Shown in pieces: positions 29,345 through 37,149 of a stretch of 64,000 bases of DNA (position 1 is its first letter; the number at the start of each line of letters is the position of its first letter). This DNA comes from Maridesulfovibrio ferrireducens. GTDB taxonomy: Bacteria > Desulfobacterota > Desulfovibrionia > Desulfovibrionales > Desulfovibrionaceae. The position numbers were made by a program, and so were the translations under genes. The notes under the pieces are model-generated. The model saw only the letters and a list, made by a program, of their open reading frames with translations, did no database searches and had not been told where the DNA came from. The stretch lies in contig NZ_JAEINN010000003.1 in NCBI RefSeq assembly GCF_016342405.1, positions 307,404 through 371,403 on the forward strand. The letters run 5' to 3'.

Positions 29345-31072
29345 CTACTTTATTGGTATGTCAAAACATATATATGTATAATTACCCATATTTTGATGAG
29401 TTATATTATTTACGACTTTGCTGAGCAGTATAAGGCCAAGACTTTTAAGTTCTTCTTCATTCATCTTATAAATGTTGCAAGTAGCTTTTTGCGGTTGTCC
29501 TAGATTAACATCTAGTCGAGTTCCAAAAGAGATTTCTACGCTTATTTTCGTATTTAAGTTACGGACTCTATATCTGATCAGACCTTGATTTTCTAGCTGT
29601 TCCAGCTCTGAAAGAGCATAGACAAATATTTCTTCACAGGCAATTTCAAGGTAATTTGAACGCTTAATACTCATTCCGACACGCGCAGAAAATGATGTAA
29701 TTTTATTACGCATGGTCACAACTTCTTCAAAGGATGGTTTTACAAAAAAAACGATAAAATGTTTTACACTAAAGAGTGTAAGTATTGTTAATCCAATTGC
29801 AGTCAACCCACCTACAGCAAAACCATTTGTAGTCAGAGGACGTAAAAATATCGGAAAAGCCTCAGGATAAAACAAATCATTTTCGGCTATGAGACCAAAG
29901 CAGAGTGACAGTCCGGCTATTACACCATTTCGGTAATCAAGATCTGTAGCAAGTATGCGTATACCTGTTGAAAAAAGATGAGCCACCAATACAACACCTA
30001 CCGGCCCCATAACTTCGCCGGGAATTGAATTAAAAAGGTATGCGGTTTTAGGCGATAGAATTAAGGTTATAAGCATCAGTGCTGATACTGTTGCAACTTT
30101 TCTGCTGGCAATTCCGGTAATTTCCATAAGCGGTATATTAGAAGAATGTGATGAGGATGGCATGCCGCCAAGAATAGAAGTTAAAGTTATACCTAAGCTA
30201 TGTGAATATAGACCACCTTGAATGGCATTAAAATTAGTTCTTCTCTGTCTTTGATCAATCACTCTTTGGAGTGCCATAGCATCCCCCACATACTTGATAC
30301 TTGCAACCTGCACTGAAACTATAAAAGTAAAGTATGTAGCCCAATGTCCTAGATTGGAAATATCAAAACTGAATTTAGGCCAATGCATAGGAGGAAAACC
30401 AATCCAAGGGACAGCCTGAACCTGTGAAAAATCAATACCGTCTATTAAAACTTCAACAAGAATGCCTGCCGAAAGGCCCATAAACAGTCCCCAAGGCCTT
30501 AGTTTGTCTTTGCCGAACCACTCAACAAAAATCATTATTACTATGATCATCACACCTACCATAATACTCAAAAGGCCAGTCTCTCCTTCTGCCATGCCTG
30601 AACCTATCCATATCATCACTGAATCTTTCAACAACCCGGCCATAGCGAGCATGATTATTACACCACCGACAGTAGGAGTAAGGATATGACGCATGAATCT
30701 TATCCCATAACTGAACAGAATCTGAAACGGAACAGACATAAGAGCCAATGACGAAAAAAGTGATAACCCACCCAAGCCTATAGCAGCGCCGGAGCATGAC
30801 ATGAACACACCGGATGTCCCCATGAACATGGGCATTCCAAGTCCGAAATATTTGAATTTATAAGGCTGAAGAAGTGTCGAAATTCCAGCCCCGATTGTTG
30901 TCATGAATATGAGATAGTGTGTTTCACCAGAATCTAGCCCATAAAGCTGGGCTACCATCGCAGGCGCGATTATAATTCCAACAAAAAGAACAATCACATG
31001 CTGAAAACTTAATACGGCTGTAATTAGGTGGTAATAAGGCTTATTAATTAGGGGATCAACAGTGTCTGACAT
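29345..31072 (-). CDS. NCS2-family nucleobase permease with C-terminal GHKL/anti-sigma-like domain
   Basis: 575 residues. About 1-440 is a nucleobase:cation symporter-2 with 12-14 membrane segments; family marks include FQHVIVLFVGIIIAPAMVAQ (24-43), SVQVASIKYVGDAMALQRV, and GGMPSSSHSSNIPLMEITGIASRKVA. The usual acidic NCS2 motif region is preserved in outline. The last 135 residues are cytosolic and unlike ordinary permeases: ARVGMSIKRSNYLEIACEEIFVYALSEL and LGLILLSKVVNNITHQNMG recall RsbW-type ATPase domains, but the N-box Asn and the DxGxG loop appear missing. Substrate (uracil, xanthine or another) is not resolved. No strong ribosome site before the ATG. Confidence 0.82.
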   Translation of the reverse strand: MSDTVDPLINKPYYHLITAVLSFQHVIVLFVGIIIAPAMVAQLYGLDSGETHYLIFMTTIGAGISTLLQPYKFKYFGLGMPMFMGTSGVFMSCSGAAIGLGGLSLFSSLALMSVPFQILFSYGIRFMRHILTPTVGGVIIMLAMAGLLKDSVMIWIGSGMAEGETGLLSIMVGVMIIVIMIFVEWFGKDKLRPWGLFMGLSAGILVEVLIDGIDFSQVQAVPWIGFPPMHWPKFSFDISNLGHWATYFTFIVSVQVASIKYVGDAMALQRVIDQRQRRTNFNAIQGGLYSHSLGITLTSILGGMPSSSHSSNIPLMEITGIASRKVATVSALMLITLILSPKTAYLFNSIPGEVMGPVGVVLVAHLFSTGIRILATDLDYRNGVIAGLSLCFGLIAENDLFYPEAFPIFLRPLTTNGFAVGGLTAIGLTILTLFSVKHFIVFFVKPSFEEVVTMRNKITSFSARVGMSIKRSNYLEIACEEIFVYALSELEQLENQGLIRYRVRNLNTKISVEISFGTRLDVNLGQPQKATCNIYKMNEEELKSLGLILLSKVVNNITHQNMGNYTYICFDIPIK

Positions 31073-31239
31073 AAATTACTTTATTGTTAATGATTTTTAT
31101 TTTTATAATATGACAGTGTTGAAAACTAAGCAGTCTGAAAAGTCAAGCATTTATGATAATTAGACAGGCTTATTATAACCACAGGCAATCCCCGGAAGAA
31201 AAAACTTTAGCATTATAAAAATAGTAATATTACAAAAGG

Positions 31240-31270
31240 AAAGGGAGAGCGGCAGAACCGCCCTCCCTTT
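31240..31270 (-). terminator. Terminator of the 114-residue protein gene; copy of the 29259 hairpin
   Basis: AAAGGGAGAGCGG pairs with CCGCCCTCCCTTT (13 bp, one mismatch). The left arm is identical to that at 29261-29273. The tail T tract on the minus strand is interrupted. Confidence 0.7.
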
Positions 31271-31298
31271 CAAAGGCTGAGTAATAAGGAGATGGGAG

Positions 31299-31643
31299 CT
31301 AATTATCCATTTGAGTTTCAATCCATTCTCTGACTTCTTCATTTACGGGATAATTTCCCTTTAGTCCGCCCACTGACTTTCTGAATCGTTCTGCGATATC
31401 CTTAGGCAGATCAATACTAAGCAACTCGCGTGCTTCTTCCGAATTTCTGCGGACAAAAAGCACTCTCGGCTTGTCATCCCACATATAAACTGTGAAATAA
31501 TTTGTGTAATCGTTCTTTGAAGTTACCGGAGGAAACTTGCTATCCCATGGGTGGTTACCCCACTCCAAATATAACATCACGGCATCTTCCGGAGTCATGT
31601 CCCAATCAATGTCCCAATTTCTGTATTCTCTTAGGCTTCCCAT
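31299..31643 (-). CDS. Conserved hypothetical protein, Trp-rich N-terminus
   Basis: 114 residues, soluble, with a tryptophan- and aspartate-rich first half (YRNWDIDWDMTPEDAVMLYLEWGNHPWDS) and a helical second half ending NEEVREWIETQMDN. AAGGAG six bases before the ATG and a terminator beyond the stop support a real gene. It resembles small proteins kept among Desulfovibrio genomes, but I cannot name a domain or function. No cysteine motif or membrane segment is present. Confidence 0.75.
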   Translation of the reverse strand: MGSLREYRNWDIDWDMTPEDAVMLYLEWGNHPWDSKFPPVTSKNDYTNYFTVYMWDDKPRVLFVRRNSEEARELLSIDLPKDIAERFRKSVGGLKGNYPVNEEVREWIETQMDN

Positions 31644-31804
31644 AACCGTCTCCTTATTAAACTGTTAGCTCTTTTTCCATCAACCTTGATTAAATAGTAA
31701 CAATTACTATTAGTAAGTCAAGAATAAAAAGAACTTTAGTTTAAAGCTTTCTTAAAGTAACAGCTGGGAAACAGTATAAATATTGTGTTTACCACTTATA
31801 ATTA

Positions 31805-32461
31805 ATGAATAAACCAGACTTATCTCAAATTATGAAAAATAAAGCTTACCCCGTACCTAAAGAGGCACAAAGAACTGAAAGTATAATTAAGAAGAGTAAA
31901 TTCATTTGCGATATCTGCCGCGTACAAAATAAAGATGAAGCAAAAGCGTTCATTGCTGCCGTAAAAAAAGAATTCCCGGATGCCAGACATCACTGCTCCG
32001 CTTTTATCGCCGGCCCCTCGCAAACCGGAGACATGGGTATGAGCGATGACGGAGAACCGCAGGGAACAGCAGGAAAACCGATGCTGCAAGTTCTGCAAGG
32101 CAGCGGAATCGGAGATATTGCCACTGTTGTGACAAGGTACTTCGGAGGAATCCTGCTGGGCACAGGAGGTCTGGTCAGGGCTTATTCAGGAGCAGTACAA
32201 CAAGGACTTGAATCACTCGAAATTGTGATGAAAGTCCCCATGCGGATTGTAACACTTGAAATAAGTTATGCGCAGGAAGGAATGCTGCGCCGCATGCTTG
32301 ACGGCTTTACAGCAAAAATAGAGGAACAAACCTTCGGAACAGACATTACTTTTACTTTAATTATGCCATCAAACCGGGTGGAAGAATTTGCAAAAACTAT
32401 CATTGAAGAAACAAACGGAACTGCTGAGCTTTTAATCGAAGATGAAGATATTTGGATTTAA
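31805..32461 (+). CDS. YigZ/IMPACT family protein (UPF0029)
   Basis: 218 residues. N-terminal Impact domain with the family signature near 80-125 (MSDDGEPQGTAGKPMLQVL, then VVTRYFGGILLGTGGLVRAYS) and a C-terminal DUF1949-type domain from about 140. In eukaryotes IMPACT regulates translation through GCN1; bacterial YigZ function is not settled. No clear ribosome site precedes the ATG; the next in-frame ATG also lacks one, so the start is chosen by family length. First of two plus-strand genes here. Confidence 0.9.
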   Translation: MNKPDLSQIMKNKAYPVPKEAQRTESIIKKSKFICDICRVQNKDEAKAFIAAVKKEFPDARHHCSAFIAGPSQTGDMGMSDDGEPQGTAGKPMLQVLQGSGIGDIATVVTRYFGGILLGTGGLVRAYSGAVQQGLESLEIVMKVPMRIVTLEISYAQEGMLRRMLDGFTAKIEEQTFGTDITFTLIMPSNRVEEFAKTIIEETNGTAELLIEDEDIWI

Positions 32462-32574
32462 TTTACCCTGAAAGAGCCTCATTCTTTACTCTAACACGAT
32501 TTTATGATTACGTTCATAAGCAGACATCACAGATTCAACAAAATATGCGTCATTAAATAGGCTCAATATATAAA

Positions 32575-33030
32575 ATGAAATCCAAAAAAAATACTGCTTG
32601 CTGCGGGATATACTGCCCTGACTGTATTCATTACAAAAACAAATACAGCGTATATGCCCTTCTGCTGAAAGAGCACCTTATAGAGATTAACTTCGATAAA
32701 TACGCAAAAATAAAAAGCCCCTTCGGTGAACAATTCCAAAAATATGATGAATTTGAAGAAGTTTTGAATGCGCTTGCCGGCACAGAATGCAATTGGGCTT
32801 GCCGAGTAGGCGGTGGATGTTCCGGCGTTCCGTGTAAAATAATGGAATGCTGTTTTTCTAATAAATACGAAGGATGCTGGAATTGTCCTGAAGTGGAAGG
32901 ATGTGATAAATTTGATTTTCTGGCACCCCGATGCGGTCAGATGCCAAAGAACAATATCAAGAAAATACAAGAATTCGGATTACAACACTGGATAGAACAT
33001 AGAGATAATTTTTACATCTGGCAAAAATAG
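32575..33030 (+). CDS. DUF3795 cysteine-rich protein
   Basis: 151 residues with about 14 cysteines: CCGIYCPDC (9-17), then CNWACRVGGGCSGVPCKIMECC and CWNCPEVEGCDKFDF (roughly 91-122). This spacing is typical of the DUF3795 family, which probably binds zinc or an Fe-S cluster. Soluble, function unknown. It is 114 bases behind the yigZ-like gene on the same strand, possibly co-transcribed; no good ribosome site is visible. Confidence 0.8.
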   Translation: MKSKKNTACCGIYCPDCIHYKNKYSVYALLLKEHLIEINFDKYAKIKSPFGEQFQKYDEFEEVLNALAGTECNWACRVGGGCSGVPCKIMECCFSNKYEGCWNCPEVEGCDKFDFLAPRCGQMPKNNIKKIQEFGLQHWIEHRDNFYIWQK

Positions 33031-33044
33031 TCATTAAAAAAAAA

Positions 33045-33070
33045 GACCGCATGAGGTTACTCCCACGGCC
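33045..33070 (-). terminator. Terminator of the 56-residue protein gene
   Basis: On the minus strand GGCCGTGGGAG pairs imperfectly (wobbles, one mismatch) with CTCATGCGGTC and is followed by nine T. It also lies just past the DUF3795 stop. Confidence 0.65.
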
Positions 33071-33097
33071 TATATATCCAAATCAAACTATAGACTG

Positions 33098-33268
33098 CTA
33101 TTCTTTGTCCGGTGACCAGTTAGGATCAAGGTATTTGTCTGGATTATAAATACGCCAGTCGCGGTGATTATCTTTATATTTGGTATCTGCACCGGGATAA
33201 GGAACGTACACGGTGCCGTCGCTCTCATCTTTATTTTTCTGCATATCTGCCGTAGCTAGATTTTCCAT
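33098..33268 (-). CDS. Small acidic protein, 56 residues, unknown function
   Basis: Read directly from the sequence: it starts MENLATADMQKNKDESDGTV and ends WSPDKE. The second half is rich in Tyr, Asp, Pro and Trp (YVPYPGADTKYKDNHRDWR, then IYNPDKYLDPNWSPDKE). GGGAG is six bases before the ATG, and a T9-tailed hairpin follows the stop. These signals make a translated gene likely despite the size. No domain recognised; it sits between the DUF3795 gene and frdB on the minus strand. Confidence 0.65.
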   Translation of the reverse strand: MENLATADMQKNKDESDGTVYVPYPGADTKYKDNHRDWRIYNPDKYLDPNWSPDKE

Positions 33269-33385
33269 AATGAACTCCCGTAACTTGAAAGTTACTTATA
33301 AAAACTTCTATTTCGAGAACCACCTAATAGACTTATCAGATCAGGTCAAGAGCCGATTTTTGCAAATTTATTTTTTTTAAAAAAT

Positions 33386-33426
33386 GAAAAAACTCCCGAC
33401 AGGAGCAACCTGCCGGGAGTTTTTTC
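33386..33426 (-). terminator. Strong terminator of the frdCAB operon
   Basis: A long stem with A6/T6 flanks (ACTCCCGACAGG with CCTGCCGGGAGT, one mismatch, 5-base loop), 23 bases past the frdB stop. Symmetric, so active in both directions. Confidence 0.9.
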
Positions 33427-33448
33427 ATTCAAATTGTAGCGCTTACTT

Positions 33449-34186
33449 CTATTTTTTAAACATCTGCTTAATTGCTACAATCCCCATCTTACGACGGAGA
33501 TAGCTAAGCTGATTCATAAGTGGCAGATTTTTCGGGCAGACATCTTCACAGGCAAGCAGCCCCATACATCCGAAAATACCTTCGTCGGAACCGATAACAT
33601 CAAAGTATTGTTTATCCGTACGCTTATCGCGGGGATCTACAACAAAACGTCCTAAACGATTGAGAGCCGCCGCCCCCATAAAGTCATCACGCAGACGGGC
33701 GGTACCGCAAGCAGCAACACAACATCCGCATTCGATACAACGATCAAGTTCATAAACATCTTCCGCAATATCATTTTCCATAGGATCTTCAATTGCGTTG
33801 GCATCAAAAACTTTATCTGTATGAATCCATGATTCAACCTTATTATACATAGACCTGAACCAGGTTCCGGTATCAACTGACAAATCTCCGACCAATTTAA
33901 AAACCGGAAGAGGTGTAAGAGTTATTTCCAGAGGAAGGTCTTTAGTCTTGGTATGACAAGCAAGTCCCGGTCTACCGTTGATAACCATTGCACAGGAACC
34001 GCAAATACCTGCACGGCAACAGAAATCAAACTGCAATGAACCGTCCTGTTCTTCACGGATACGATTCAGAGCAATAAAAAGGGTCATGCTGTCAGTTTCT
34101 TCCAGAATGTATGATTCCATATGAGGTATGGATTCAGGATTCTGAGGATTAAATCTGAATATATTAAATTTAAGCTGTCTTGCCAC
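33449..34186 (-). CDS. frdB: Fumarate reductase/succinate dehydrogenase iron-sulfur subunit
   Basis: 245 residues. Plant-type 2Fe-2S domain with CCRAGICGSCAMVINGRPGLAC (about 56-77), then a C-terminal domain with CIECGCCVAACG (about 149-160) and CMGLLACEDVCPKNL (about 206-220), giving the 2Fe-2S, 4Fe-4S and 3Fe-4S clusters that pass electrons between FrdA and the quinone site. GTG start two bases after the frdA stop, with GAGGAA inside frdA. Last gene of frdCAB. Confidence 0.95.
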   Translation of the reverse strand: MARQLKFNIFRFNPQNPESIPHMESYILEETDSMTLFIALNRIREEQDGSLQFDFCCRAGICGSCAMVINGRPGLACHTKTKDLPLEITLTPLPVFKLVGDLSVDTGTWFRSMYNKVESWIHTDKVFDANAIEDPMENDIAEDVYELDRCIECGCCVAACGTARLRDDFMGAAALNRLGRFVVDPRDKRTDKQYFDVIGSDEGIFGCMGLLACEDVCPKNLPLMNQLSYLRRKMGIVAIKQMFKK

Positions 34187-34188
34187 GG

Positions 34189-36027
34189 CTAGCTTTCCTC
34201 CTTGCTGTCTGCGCTGATAATCTGCATTTTACCATATCCGCGATCTCCCGGAGGAATCTCGTAGCTAGGAGTTGCATCTTCATATTCAAGAGTAGGAAGA
34301 TCATCATCAGGGTTCTTCCAGTAAGCAAGAGTACGGGTGAGCCAGTCACGGTCATTACGTGCAGGATAATCTTCACGGTTATGACTTCCGCGAGATTCCT
34401 TACGCTGCAATGCTCCGTAGGCAACACAAAGGGCAAGTTTAACCTGTCCTTCAATCTTAAGTGCTGCTGAAAGTTCAGGACTTGCGCCATATCCATCAGT
34501 CTGAAGACCGACTTTTCTGGCCCGCTGCAAGGTTTCCTGAAGTGTTTCAACACACTTGGTCAATCCTTCTTCGGTACGGAAGACATGCGCGCCTTTATCA
34601 AGTGCGTCCTGCATTGCTTCACGTACTCTGTAGACATTCTCTTTACCGTTCGCTCCGCTGATAATATCATCAATGCGCTGCTGCTGTTTAGCGGCAGTGC
34701 GTGATATAACGGCAGTCGGAATAGAACATTCATAATTTTCGAGAAACTCAACAATCTTATGACCGACAATTCCGCCGGCTACTACGGTTTCTGCAAGAGA
34801 GTTACCGCCAAGACGGTTAAACCCATGCATATCCCAACAAGCAGATTCTCCGGCTGAAAAAAGTCCCTTAAGTCCGTAAGCAGCTCCGTCTTTATTAGTA
34901 CGGACTCCACCCATGCTGTAATGCTGTGTAGGACGAACAGGAATCAACTGGTGAATCGGATCAACTCCGAGGAATGAAGTACAGATTTCGTAAACTTCAC
35001 GAAGTTTTCCAGTTATGTGCTTTTCGCCGAGGTGACGGATATCAAGCCAGAGATGTTCACCATAAGGAGAAGGAACGCCCTTACCTTCACGCATATGATG
35101 AGTCATCCAGCGGGCGACAACATCACGGGAGGCAAGTTCGGCTTTTTCAGGCTCATAAATATGCATGAAACGTTCTTCGTTCACATCAAGCAGAGTTCCG
35201 CCGTCACCGCGACATCCTTCAGTTACGAGGATATCGGTAGGAACGATCCCTGTGGGATGAAACTGTACAGCTTCCATGTTTCCGAGAGGAACAACGCCGG
35301 TATCAAGCACAGCGCCATGCACCCCGCCGTCACAGATGACAGCGTTTGTGGAAGCTTTGTAGATTTTACCGAAACCGCCGGAAGCAACCATAGTAGCTTT
35401 AGCAATATAGGCTACAAGCTCACCGGTACGCAAAGAACGGGCAATTGCGCCATAACAGGTTTCGCCGTCCTGAATCAGGGCAATTGCTTCAACTTTATCA
35501 TGAACTTCCACACCAAGCTGAGCACAGCGGTTGTCCATAGTATAAAGAACAGAATGACCTGTTCCATCAGAAACATAACAAGTACGCCATTTGGCTGTAC
35601 CACCGAAGTTTCTGGCAGTAATCAGACCGCGCTTCTCTTCTTTTTCTTCTTTGTCGAACTGTTTTCCGCCCTTGAAGTATTTTGACTTACCGGGAACAAC
35701 ACGGTTCCATGGCACTCCCCAATCACAGAGACGGCGCATTTCTACAGGAGCAGTGTCTGCAAATAAGCGTGCAACTTCCTGATCACATCCCCAGTCAGAA
35801 CCTTTTACGGTATCTGAAAAGTGAACATCAGTGCTGTCACCTTCGCCCATTATGCTATTGGCAAGTGCCGCCTGCATTCCACCCATTGCCGCAGCAGAGT
35901 GAGAACGTCTGGCTGGAACAATACTTAAACAGACAGCAGAAAGTCCAGCACCCGCAGCTTCAGCAGCTGCACGTTCCCCCGCAAGTCCGGCACCGATAAT
36001 CAGTACGTCCTTATATATAGTCTGCAT
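34189..36027 (-). CDS. frdA: Fumarate reductase/succinate dehydrogenase flavoprotein subunit
   Basis: 612 residues from the ATG at 36027 (GGGGGA upstream). FAD-binding start DVLIIGAGLAGERAAAEA, covalent-FAD histidine in RRSHSAAAMGGMQAAL (His43), substrate motif HPTGIVPTDILVTEGCRGDGG, catalytic Arg region RPTQHYSMGGVRTN and FSAGESACWDMHGFNRLGGNS. The enzyme interconverts fumarate and succinate on the membrane with FrdB and FrdC. The C order and sequence style match the Wolinella/Desulfovibrio dihaem type rather than the E. coli type. Confidence 0.96.
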   Translation of the reverse strand: MQTIYKDVLIIGAGLAGERAAAEAAGAGLSAVCLSIVPARRSHSAAAMGGMQAALANSIMGEGDSTDVHFSDTVKGSDWGCDQEVARLFADTAPVEMRRLCDWGVPWNRVVPGKSKYFKGGKQFDKEEKEEKRGLITARNFGGTAKWRTCYVSDGTGHSVLYTMDNRCAQLGVEVHDKVEAIALIQDGETCYGAIARSLRTGELVAYIAKATMVASGGFGKIYKASTNAVICDGGVHGAVLDTGVVPLGNMEAVQFHPTGIVPTDILVTEGCRGDGGTLLDVNEERFMHIYEPEKAELASRDVVARWMTHHMREGKGVPSPYGEHLWLDIRHLGEKHITGKLREVYEICTSFLGVDPIHQLIPVRPTQHYSMGGVRTNKDGAAYGLKGLFSAGESACWDMHGFNRLGGNSLAETVVAGGIVGHKIVEFLENYECSIPTAVISRTAAKQQQRIDDIISGANGKENVYRVREAMQDALDKGAHVFRTEEGLTKCVETLQETLQRARKVGLQTDGYGASPELSAALKIEGQVKLALCVAYGALQRKESRGSHNREDYPARNDRDWLTRTLAYWKNPDDDLPTLEYEDATPSYEIPPGDRGYGKMQIISADSKEES

Positions 36028-36036
36028 CAATCCCCC

Positions 36037-36687
36037 TTACGCAGTCAGGGTCATGAAACGGACAAGAGTAGCCAGACCTATACAGATGAAAACAACTGCA
36101 AGACCTGTTGCAAACCTGTTAAGTTTGCTGCGCTGATAATCTCTGATAAATCCCCACTTAACCGCAATACGATAAAGCCCTGCAACAACATGCAGAACAA
36201 CAAGCGGAGCAAGTACGAGATAGAAATACAACCATGGACCGGACTGAACCCGGGCCGCTGAACGAGCTGCTGTGATAGGAAGATCACTTAAGACAGCCCA
36301 CATGTGAATTGAACCCATGACAAGAATGAGCATTGCGGAAATAACCTGAACAATCCAAAGCCAGGTGTCCCTGTGATGCATCATTTTAGCATGTGCCCAG
36401 ATTGTTTTCTGACCTTCAAACCTGAATGGAATTTTGCGTGCAGCAAGATAAAAATGGAAGAGAAAAAGCAGAAAAAGAATCGGCCCGCCGATCTGAGCCA
36501 TGTAGTTTTTTTCATACGTGTGCGCAATAGTATCCATAATACTCGTATTGATAATTACGCTTGAAACAAGACTCATATGCATAAATACAAAAATGATAAG
36601 AGCCACACCGGAACACATCTGGAGCCAATCCAAAATTGCATCACTTTTGCCCGACTTGGCAGTCGTGACTTTAGAATCGAAAGACAT
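36037..36687 (-). CDS. frdC: Fumarate reductase cytochrome b subunit (dihaem type)
   Basis: 216 residues from the ATG at 36687, five bases after GGAGG. About five membrane helices (ILDWLQMCSGVALIIFVFMHMSL first). Histidines in FMHMS, LFLFHFYLA, GSIHMWAVL and LVVLHVVAGLY are placed as in the dihaem Wolinella FrdC, so two b haems and a menaquinone site are expected. First gene of the operon, with a sigma-70 promoter at 36748-36776. Confidence 0.92.
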   Translation of the reverse strand: MSFDSKVTTAKSGKSDAILDWLQMCSGVALIIFVFMHMSLVSSVIINTSIMDTIAHTYEKNYMAQIGGPILFLLFLFHFYLAARKIPFRFEGQKTIWAHAKMMHHRDTWLWIVQVISAMLILVMGSIHMWAVLSDLPITAARSAARVQSGPWLYFYLVLAPLVVLHVVAGLYRIAVKWGFIRDYQRSKLNRFATGLAVVFICIGLATLVRFMTLTA

Positions 36688-36747
36688 CAGCACCTCCGTT
36701 TAATTAAAGAAAAAAAGATACCTCGCAACTGGTATTTTGGGAGAGCG

Positions 36748-36776
36748 ATAATGTCTCTCATCAACTGTTTTGTCAA
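36748..36776 (-). promoter_or_regulatory. frdC: Sigma-70 promoter of frdCAB
   Basis: Minus strand TTGACA, 17 bases, CATTAT. The -35 box lies in an inverted repeat TTGTCAAT-N8-ATTGACAA (36770-36793) that includes the perfect palindrome TCAATATTGA; this could be an operator. The rest of the 460-base gap up to 37149 is AT-rich with no other supported feature. Confidence 0.6.
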
Positions 36777-37149
36777 TCAATCAATATTGACAACTAATTA
36801 ATTTTCTAGCTTTTTTTCTCCCTGCAAAGCTTCTTTTTTACGTATTTCGTAAAACTACACATTTATCAGCCTTGTTTTACCCTCTGAATAGGCAAAACAA
36901 CTGCTCATTGAGCAATAACTGCATTTTATTTTTTTTCTAATTAAACTGAAAATATGTTAAATCTCAGTAAGATCAACGCCTGAGTAAAATTAAAATTCTA
37001 ATTTAAAAATTCACCCGGCTAAACTTCCGTTGACCTATTTCTCTCTCGTGCTTACTTACATTTTTACCAATTATTACAAACGGGGTTAGCCCTACATTTT
37101 GGGTTTAGCTTATATGCAAAACGGATTGACACACGGGAGTTTTAAAGAC

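Noticed and set aside
36787..36815. Plus-strand promoter (TTGACA at 36787) for the M16 gene
   Set aside because: No acceptable -10 box at 16-18 bases; the TTGACA is the mirror half of the palindrome.
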